A stretch of 64,000 bases of DNA from Thunnus maccoyii (taxonomy: Eukaryota > Chordata > Actinopteri > Scombriformes > Scombridae): NCBI RefSeq assembly GCF_910596095.1, contig NC_056547.1, positions 27,407,647-27,471,646 on the forward strand, read 5' to 3'. The position numbers were made by a program, and so were the translations under genes. A model generated the notes under the pieces. It saw only the letters and a program-made list of their open reading frames with translations, was not told where the DNA came from and searched no databases. Shown one piece after another: positions 56,101 through 64,000 of this stretch (the first letter of the stretch is position 1; each line of letters begins with the position of its first letter).

Positions 56101-58277
56101 TGATATAGTTTCATTAAGGATTAATCTAATGAGGTGTTTATGAACAAAAAAATAGATTTGTGGTTCAGAGATTTGGTATAAAGACTTATTTATTAGAAGA
56201 TACTGTGAAAAGTCAGAGTATGAACAGTATGTAAGGGTTAATATTTTCCGACTATCCTGTCCTCTCTGTGTCGCTCAGCCCCAAGCTCATTGCTTTCTAA
56301 TGAAATGTAAATCTTTAAAAACAGCTCACAAATATACAGTTTCATTTTATAAAAAATCTTTTTAGCAAATGTTACTCAAACAAGAGGAAATGGTGCATTT
56401 TGGAGGACTATTGTCAGTAGCAGATTAATACACATTTGGTGCGCTAGTGAGTATTTCTGGCATAGGAAAATAAACTACAGTGTTTGTGTTTCTGAACAAC
56501 AATGGCACAGATATAAGATATATCAGACAAGTGAATAGGCTCAAATAATTATCAGTTTTGGTCTTTTCATGAGATTTTTTGGCAATAAGAAAACTACAAA
56601 ATATCACCAGTATTATGCATTATAACAGCAAAATTACGCCTGTGAGATACAGAATGATGAAACCCAGATCGAGCCCTGGATCATCTCACCGCTAACCACC
56701 ACTTCCTTCCTCTCTCCCTCCTTCCTCCCTGCCCCCCATCAGGGCTCAGTATTGATCAGCGTGGCCACGAGGGTATGAGAGGGAGCTCCTTTGTTTCAAT
56801 ACTACAGTGACCTCCGAACCCTGACCCCCGCTCGCTCACCGCCCCTCCTCCCGCCCTCCCCTCCACCTCATTTGCACACCACACCCCATTGTTGCTATGG
56901 CAGTGGTGACCTCTGACCTCTCTCAGGCACCTACATCTGTTATCAATTAAATGGATAGGATCCTTTCCTCTTCTGAATACAACATTTATGTTTGGGAGCC
57001 AGTGAGAGAAAAGGGGGAACATGTGAATGCAATCAAACCTTGTATTTCAGGACAGGAAGCTGTGGTATTATTTTTATCATTGCCCGACATGATTAATGAA
57101 GTAGAACTTAATAAGATGCTATCACATTAATAACCTTGTCCGATCTTAATGACCAACAATCTACAAATTAAACTCCTTTGCAACTTTCATGTTGAACCAG
57201 TAAGATGAAGAAAGTAAGAACATCTGAGTGCAATCAAATCTTGCAGGTATTTAAAGAGAGGAAGATGTGGGGTTCATTTTATCACTGTTAGCCATGATTA
57301 ATATGGTCAAATCTAAAAGATGCTATCACATTAATAGCCTCTCTGGATCTTAATTGCCTAAAATCCGCTAAACAAGTTTCAAGGACAAACAACTTGCAAT
57401 TACAAATAAATTCCTCCAGTAGTATTCATTTACAAGTTAATTTATAGCTCTCAGATTTTTGATTTGTGATAAAGTGATAAACTTTGGTGAAGCTACACTG
57501 GGGCCAGAACAGAAGACAAATAGAGTGTGGGGGGTTGGAGAAGTGAAGCTTTAAATGCGAAGCCTGAAGAGATCAAACAAGCTATTGATCCAGCTCAGCC
57601 TGCTGCTCCACAAAGAGCCCACATTTAGTCAGCTCTGAACATAACTTTCAACCTCAAGAAGATAAAAAAGACATCGTTCATACAGTGCAGGTAGGAACAC
57701 TGCAAACATCTCCCTCCTACCAAGACATTTTGTCTGTGATTTGAGTCAACAAGTAAAACATTTTTTTAAAAATCAGCCGTTGCACAAAAATATTTGAACT
57801 TGTTTCTGATGAAGTGTTTTCTGAAGTCAAGTTAGATTTCTCTGACTCTAGTAGCAATCAACTTATTTGTTCTTGTTTCAAGATACAAACACTCATTTCT
57901 GAAAGATTCTTGCACACAAAGATTTTTTCAGATTTTTTGTTTTTGATTATTTTGCTATGATAAAGGGGATTAATATTAATTACTTGTCTCAGTTTATGTT
58001 TTCCAACTCAGAGGACATAAGAAGACAATAAGAGTGTTTCCCAAAATTATATTTCTTTAGATTAGATGAAAATGTGGATGTCCTCCAACTAGACTTACCT
58101 GTCCCCCTTGGAGCGTCGTTTCTGGCCACCCTTGGGTCTTCTTTCGCTGCCCAGACATGGTGCTCCATTAGGTCCAGTGACCCGAACAGACTCCAGTCCT
58201 TTAGATGATTTCTTAAAGGTGAACTCAACGTCCTCACCCTCTCTGAGGCTGCGGAAGCCCTCCATGTGCAGTTTGCT
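53105..58277 (-). CDS. lin28a: RNA-binding protein Lin28a, last two coding exons (5' partial)
   Basis: Lin28 binds let-7 precursors and many mRNAs and controls developmental timing and pluripotency. Exon at 58099-58277 starts SKLHMEGFRSLREGEDVEF, the second part of the cold-shock domain, and continues with the basic linker QKRRSKGDR, ending GACAG|GTAAG. Exon at 53105-53339 starts with the split Arg codon and encodes two CCHC knuckles, CYNCGGPGHHAKEC and CHFCQSVSHMVANC (both CX2CX4HX4C), then a tail ending ENLE. The tail has KAQ7 from seven CAG codons (53198-53218), not present in the human protein. Both exon borders match the human gene (VHQ|SKLH and GDR|CYNC). The exons for residues before SKLH were not found up to 64000, so the gene continues to the right. 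Both RNA-binding modules appear intact. Confidence 0.96.
53198..53218 (-). repeat. lin28a: (CAG)7 encoding polyglutamine in Lin28a
   Basis: Seven uninterrupted CTG on the plus strand, that is CAG codons in lin28a, giving Q7 immediately after the second zinc knuckle. A pure triplet run in coding sequence is likely to vary in length. Confidence 0.9.
54190..54410. mobile_element. Palindromic dispersed repeat
   Basis: CAGGAAAAGCGCAGGTGTAA then TTAATAACATT near 54245-54275 is mirrored by ATGTGATTAATTACACTTGT then GCTTTTCTTG near 54360-54390. The arms are about 40 bp with a few mismatches and enclose about 85 bp. This is foldback/MITE structure with no open frame. Confidence 0.7.
55405..55467 (+). 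mobile_element. LINE 3' tail fragment
   Basis: CCCCCCTTAGGGGATCAATA followed by AAGTCTTATCTTATCATATC is the characteristic 3' terminus of L2/CR1-type LINEs in fish: a hairpin, then AATAAAGT and short tandem repeats. Only the tail is present. Confidence 0.6.
55785..55826. repeat. Perfect 21-bp tandem duplication
   Basis: The unit CATGAACAGACCAAAACCAAC occurs at 55785-55805 and 55806-55826 without a mismatch, indicating a recent slippage event. Confidence 0.9.
56891..56919. promoter_or_regulatory. lin28a: X-box-like and DR1 motifs in lin28a intron
   Basis: GTTGCTATGGCAGT at 56891-56904 has one strong half of an RFX X-box. Three bases on, TGACCTCTGACCT at 56907-56919 is, on the sense strand, AGGTCAGAGGTCA, a perfect DR1 as used by HNF4, RXR/PPAR and COUP-TF. 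ATTTGCA lies 22 bp to the left. This is a candidate intronic enhancer. Function is not shown. Confidence 0.35.
57016..57380. repeat. lin28a: Diverged ~200-bp tandem duplication
   Basis: The two units share, in the same order and spacing, GTGAATGCAATCAAACCTTG / GAGTGCAATCAAATCTTG, CATGATTAAT, AGATGCTATCACATTAATA (exact in both) and a GATCTTAAT word. Unit 1 is about 57021-57180 and unit 2 about 57224-57380. The flanking sequence between the blocks has drifted, so the event is old while the blocks have held. Confidence 0.75.
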
Positions 58278-61200
58278 CTGTTAGTGAGAGAGAGTGAGGG
58301 TCATGGGGTTTAAGCTGCTGCCACAAAATGCCAGGGTAGTGGTATAATAAACAAACTGTGTAAAAAGAACTGACAAATCAGCACCTTAAAAGGCTGTTGT
58401 CAGTAGACATGGAGATAGCTTTTACTGGTGAAAAGCTTCCTCATGGATGGTTTGTTGTAGACACAAGTTTCCTGGAGCTCATATCAAAAACCCTAAAAAC
58501 GTCATGCATCACATAAAAAAAACTAAGATTGCTAAATTTTTCCATAACAACCACCATGTTTTTCCAGACTGAAAATGAAAGACCAGTGACAGCCCAGCCA
58601 GTGTCAAATCATGCGTTCAAGTTAAGAGTGCTCCACTAATTTAGCATTACATTCCTGTAACATTGTCTGACTCACAATGGACTTTTTTTAAGAAAAGAGA
58701 AAAAATTGATGCAGCTTTTGTATTCCATGCATTCGTCTTCCTTGTCAAAACCTAGTGCTTACATGTGTTATGCTAGTAGTAGCTAATGTGACCTGGAGCT
58801 GCTAGCCTCCAGCAGAGATGAGGAGTGGGATACAGAGGTCTGCTAACCTCACTTCTTTCTAACTCCACATCTCAAGATTGTTTTCATTTTCAAACTCATA
58901 GTCTTGAGCCCCAACCAATGCTGACTCAGGTGACATCACTTGAGGCAATTTATCAGATTTCACACAGCTCCCACTGGAGACACAAAAGGCTTTGTACTAC
59001 TTTTGTTACATATGCAATAAAGAACTGCAAAAAGGGTTCAAAGTCCCTCTTTGAGATGTCAGTAGACTTAAACAGACAAAAACAGACAATTTTTATACCT
59101 TTTCACACCCACTTCACACCTGTTATTGGTCAGGTGTGTGGAACTGAGACAATAAGCAGGATTTGAACCTCTCTCTTAAACTCTCTTTTGTCATTCATCA
59201 CACAATTACTCTTTTTTCATGTGTACAACCGAGTGCAACAGCATGAACGTCTTTAAGGTGTGCACTATTACCCCCATTTGTACGATTCATCTCATCTCGT
59301 CACTCTCTGTGACAGCAGGCTTTTGGTCATACCTTCAAGTGTGGCCATTTGGGCTTAAACACTTTTGCCTCTTGACACAGTCAGACAAACAGCCCATGAT
59401 GAAGTTTGTTTGAAGCATACTGAGGCCTTTACAGTGACGTCTGAATGAAAGACATGACTATGAATTATCTATTGTTCGGCCTATAAAATTTTGAGGTTGT
59501 CTATATTGAGCTTTGCCAGATCACATGAGCAAAGATCAAGTGAACTTTGCAAGGCATACACACAGGCTTGGACACATGTTCTGCCAACATTCACCCGTAA
59601 TTTACATGAATATACAGCTGAACTTACTGCTGCTTGTTAGCTCTGTCATTGTTTATTGGCATGTTAAGTCTGTTATTATGGTAGTTACTGACAAGATAAA
59701 TACAGTAGTTTGGGGTCAAAAGTTGCTAGATGTCCAAGATTTGATGACAAAGGTGCAGCTTACTTGAAAACAGATCGCACAGTTGAGACAAACTGCATAA
59801 ATGTCGCATTAATAGAAACATGGAGCCATTCTGTCAGGGAATCCTCAGCTCCCTCATAAAGCTCCAATCCTGTTGACAGCCGTTTTGAAACATCAATGCT
59901 TTCGCATACCCCTCCTCCCCTCTTGTGTCTCCAACCAAGCCTCCAAAGCATTCCTAACCCCAACCCCCTCCCCCTCTGCTTCCTCAGCACCACCACCAAC
60001 ATGCAGCCACAGACTCTCTAAAATGAGTCCATCTGGTCAAGTCTCAAGATGACCACTACTCTGGAAGATGCTGGGAAATGACACAGGGGGAGGAGTGCAT
60101 TCCTGGGATAGCTACCAGGATAGGTGGCAAGAGAAATGTAGCAAGAAAATTAACAGATTTTTCACTAATTTACTTTCAAATTGTAGTGATAAATGAAAAG
60201 AAGGAGGAACTACAGAACCACAAGGTAAACATGCACCAAAAAGCAGCTAAGGAACACATTCATTTCAACATTTTTCCAAACAAAGCAGAACCAAAGGTAG
60301 CAATCACTGTAAATAATATTTATGTGCTGAAAGTACATTTTATTGTAAACAACGGGTCCTTTGTCTCAGTATGGTCTACTGCTTTCTTGTTATGTCGCTC
60401 AGTATGTTGAGCTCACATAAATATACTCCATATTTCCTTGCTATATGCTTTTTTTATTTTCAACTACATAAAACACAAAGATAAAATTTCTGCAAAGACT
60501 ATTTTGAGGATAATGGTTTGTGCTTAATTGAGAGATCTTTAGTGTTGTAATGTTAACAACTGTGATCTTTCTACACTGAAATTTACAGAAATCTCTAGTT
60601 TCTGGGCAGTATAACTCAATGCACTGCAGCTAAAAAAACAGAAGCAAATAGCCAAAACACTAGTACATATATAAGATCTTCACAAATGTGACAATACATA
60701 GTTTTAGTATCCCATGGAAACTTCTGTTGTGTCGTAATTCACTTTTGTTATATTGTATACAACCTGCAGTGTTTCTGTGCGTGCATTGTATATCTATGCT
60801 GCATACATGTTGTCATATTGGTGGCAAAAGTTGAGCCTGGTCCAACTTTTTTGATGATCCTGCATTATTTTGCTGGAGCCTTCTGCATTAACACTTCATC
60901 TGCGCCAAATGAGAGGGCTGTGTATTTTCACATGGGTCATTTATACCCTATTTTTTCACTAATACACGGTGTAAATGTGGTTCTATCTAGGGATTGTCTT
61001 TTAATGACATTTGAGATTTTGTAGGTGACACTTTAAATCCTGCTCATGCTAACTATCCAAGTTTCTGTTTATTCCAAACTAACAATAATCATTAAATGCA
61101 TCATGCTGTAGGGTTCTTCCAGGAAACACAGATGGTGTTTTAGAGGAGAAAATGTAAAAGCTTCCCTGGCCTGAACACAGCTTTAGCCACTACAGTGTTC

Positions 61201-64000
61201 CATAGCTGAGAGTAACAAAACGTAATTTATTATTACAAAAGCATTCTTATATCCTGTATTTCCTCCAGCCCAGTGGCTTTAATGCGTATGAAGCCACAGC
61301 TGACTGTGGAAGGCTTATCGCTGGTTGGCTTGTGGCTCGTGCATGCCGCCTGGCTGAACCCAGACAGCTTGGTGATCATTATGGGATAGGAATCCAATTC
61401 CTGACAATCTAACAACCTCGGCATTCCTGCTCACACTGTCAACAGATTCATCAACCTGTCATCCCCTGAAACTCCCCACTTCATCCAGCAGTAATGTCAC
61501 AAACAACATTACTGTTAGGAATACATTTATATTCCTTCCTCTATAGATAATATGTATACTATCTAACTGCTAACATCCTCTCTCCTAAAACCTCTTTTGT
61601 TTCTATTTCCTGTTTAATTTGGCCAGAGGTTCAACTCCACATAGTTCAAAGATCTTAGAAAGGTCTAAAAATGTTCTTAATTAATTTGGTTTTTAAGATA
61701 ACCGCAGATACCTTTGCAGAATACAATCCAAGACCATCAGCACTAACATGGAGCTTTCTAACTCATCATGATTTTGGATTTTAACTTTGTACAGAGCCAG
61801 GCTAGCTGTTTCCCTCTGCTTCCAGTCTTTATGCTAAGCTAGGCTAAACAGATCCTGACTCCTGTTCTGTACTTAACAAACAGACACACAGCGTTCATTT
61901 AGATCTTCTCATTGCACTTTTGGGATGACAGTGAATTTCCACTGTCCACTTAACCAACACCTCTTTGTTTTAATTATCACACACACTGTGTGCTTTTCAT
62001 CATGCATTTATTGACATTTTAGGTACCATCTAAGGAATCATGTCAAACATCAGCATTTTTACTATATGAGCAAAACTAAAGATCTTCTTTTTCAATGGTT
62101 ACTTTGGCTTAGCTCTAATTAAACCACACTTAATACAGTATAAATATTTGCCAAAAGCCCTTCATTGACTGTCAAACAACTGCATGATCTTGATGCTAAC
62201 AAACCTTATGGCTAGTATTTAGATGCCATTAGCATTTTATTACCTCCATCTAATGAACTTTCAATGGTTATACAGTCGTTTGGCTATCATACATTTTTAA
62301 TTTGAGAGTAAGAAGCTGGAAATCAGTAAGGAAAAACATCAGTGAACCTTAAAACTAAGACAATGTCTCTGCATATAGTATTATTTGCTACCAGAACCCT
62401 CAATCCTTCTGCACTTCAAATCAGCTATGTGTGACAGTCCCTATATCACTGATTCTAAGTACATGTAAAATACAGACAACACTTAAGACTAATAACCACC
62501 TCCCAAAGGAATATTGGTTTGATGCCCTTTTTTGGCTCTCAGATTAATTTCATTCAATATTTGATTGGTCATTGTAACAATAGACTACAATCTGCCATTT
62601 GATCACACCTCTGCATACCGCATTGACACCCATGTTTCACTGAGGCCCAGAACAAGCATGTAAAGAGCCCTCATTCCCTCTCTTTCATTTCATCAGATGA
62701 TTTACAGCAACACAGGGGCAGGTAACCTGAGAAGTGGTCCCTGCCAAAAGGCTCCACATGGGAGGTGGGACTGAAATTCAGGAGTGGGTGGGCTCCCTGA
62801 TGCTTTAATGACTTTATAACAGGAAGCAGGGCTGGATGGGGAGAGGAATGGGCCTTGTTATCTCTGTTTTAGCCTCTAACCCCTTTTAAATAGAAATGTT
62901 TGAGCCCTAAACCCCCCCCCCACACACCATATAAGTTCCACAGCAGATATATGTCTGTGAGGTAAAGTGAGTGGGAGAGTGGCGGTGCTGGCTCGGGCAT
63001 GGTTGACTTTAAAATGTGTTAATCTGTAGGTAATTTTACACAAAAACCCATCAGGTGTGTTACATTCCAACAGGACTTTCATTGACAAGCTGGAGCAGCT
63101 TTCACTTTCTTCAAATAATGTTAGTTCAGGGTTTTTTTACAAGTTGAATATGTGACAGATTTTTACTTTTGATGAGATTTTTCTAGTCACAGTGATATTT
63201 TTTTCTAAATTTGGACAACTGTTTTACATTGCATGCAGACATAACATGTAATTGTTAATGTTCAGCATTCAAAAATGTAAAATAAAAATTCACAAGTCAG
63301 ATGTTGTCCTTTTTTTTTTCTTGTGTATATCTGCTTTGTCGTTTTAACAGGGAATCCAAATAAAAGCCAAGCTATCCAGCCATGAATAAGAAAAAGAATG
63401 AGAATTCACTGAATTGTGAGGATTCAGTTGATTACACAAGATTGTGTGTTAAGCTGAAACAGTGGGTTAACCTGAAGAGCTTTTAAATTTGTTTGTAATT
63501 CCTGAACATATTGCTGGTAGGCTGTGTACTTTTTGTTCTTTTTGTACCTCTAATGAGACTGTAAGGTGATAGCAATGTAAGATTCATTACTTACTAGTTT
63601 GTCCAAGCGTTGTGAGATATGGAGAGTGTGTTTTAGTGCATTTTTGAAGTCACACCAAGGAGCAATACTGTTCACTCTATAAAACTAAAACAATTCACCA
63701 TAATAACCAAATAATGCATCATCATTTACATTCAAGGTATGACAATAATTACCCATGCTTGAGAAATTGTGTAAGTATTTGGACAATGACATACCTTCTT
63801 TTTGGGTATTTATGGGGGTTTAAAGTGTAAGAATTGTCTTTTTTTTTTACATATTAGAGGACATTGATAGGGTTCACCCATTCAGGGTGTAAAAAGTAAA
63901 GTTTGACAGCAACTCCATCCTATTTATGTGCTGGGTTACAACAACACAACAAACTGTGTAAATATCCAAATACTTTGCCTAAAGACTGCACAAGAATGTT
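58278..64000 (-). other. lin28a: lin28a intron 2, running off the right edge
   Basis: Starts at the CTAACAG acceptor of the SKLH exon. I looked on the minus strand for the preceding exon, which should encode the first part of the cold-shock domain and end in a VFVHQ-type sequence, and did not see it. A family A core fragment occurs at about 61792-61860. A C9 run is at about 62912-62920. Otherwise there is nothing recognisable, and the open frames here carry no known domain. Confidence 0.6.
61792..61860 (+). repeat. Family A core fragment
   Basis: ACAGAGCCAGGCTAGCTGTT with CTTTATGCTAAGCTAGGCTA matches the core of the element at 49618-50198. Its ends are not preserved. Confidence 0.65.

Larger units (their letters stand above)
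53340..58098 (-). other. lin28a: lin28a intron 3
   Basis: 4.76-kb intron with GT-AG borders. It holds a palindromic repeat (54190-54410), a LINE 3' tail (55405-55467), a 21-bp tandem duplication (55785-55826), a CT-rich then motif-rich block (56690-57010) and a diverged tandem duplication (57016-57380). No coding sequence is seen inside. Confidence 0.85.

Noticed and set aside
58428..58440. CACCAG-type sequence on the minus strand as a possible end of the preceding lin28a exon
   Set aside because: The sequence before it does not encode a cold-shock domain, and it is followed by TA rather than a GT donor.
60078..60410. 110-codon plus-strand open frame in lin28a intron 2
   Set aside because: No domain, no splice context, and AT-rich composition.

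Overview
This is vertebrate nuclear DNA, almost certainly from a teleost fish. It has small exons with GT-AG borders set in long AT-rich, non-coding sequence, CpG-rich first exons, many short tandem repeats, and dispersed DNA-transposon relics of kinds common in ray-finned fish genomes. Four protein genes can be supported, all on the minus strand. From right to left (their transcription order) they are lin28a (3' half), pdik1l (complete), an rpa2-type gene (nearly complete) and foxo6 (first coding exon). Human counterparts of all four lie on chromosome 1p, which fits an old linkage block. No operon, CRISPR, phage or other prokaryotic feature is expected or seen.

Layout: 1-1765 is the start of foxo6 intron 1. 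1766-2263 is the CpG-rich foxo6 coding exon. 2264-25252 is intergenic and full of repeats. 25253-28725 holds nine small exons of a divergent RPA32 (rpa2-like) gene. 28726-34560 is intergenic with three or more MITE-like elements. 35222-40910 holds the two coding exons of the kinase gene pdik1l, and its probable non-coding first exon and promoter sit at about 45241-45400 between two inverted copies of one repeat. 45985-46760 is a decayed LINE. About 48168-53104 is a long probable lin28a 3'UTR. 53105-53339 and 58099-58277 are the last two coding exons of lin28a. 58278-64000 is lin28a intron 2; its earlier exons were not seen and should lie to the right of the window.

The most rewarding observations are: (1) two let-7 8-mer sites 160 nt apart, plus a miR-125/lin-4 8-mer, on the sense strand downstream of the lin28a stop, one let-7 site having extra 3' pairing; (2) a divergent RPA32 gene with a shortened acidic tail and an unusual N-terminus; (3) a diverged tandem duplication, and nearby X-box and DR1 motifs, in lin28a intron 3; (4) inverted repeat copies flanking the pdik1l promoter; (5) a CAG-encoded glutamine run in Lin28a. 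I found nothing that looks like a wholly new biological system.
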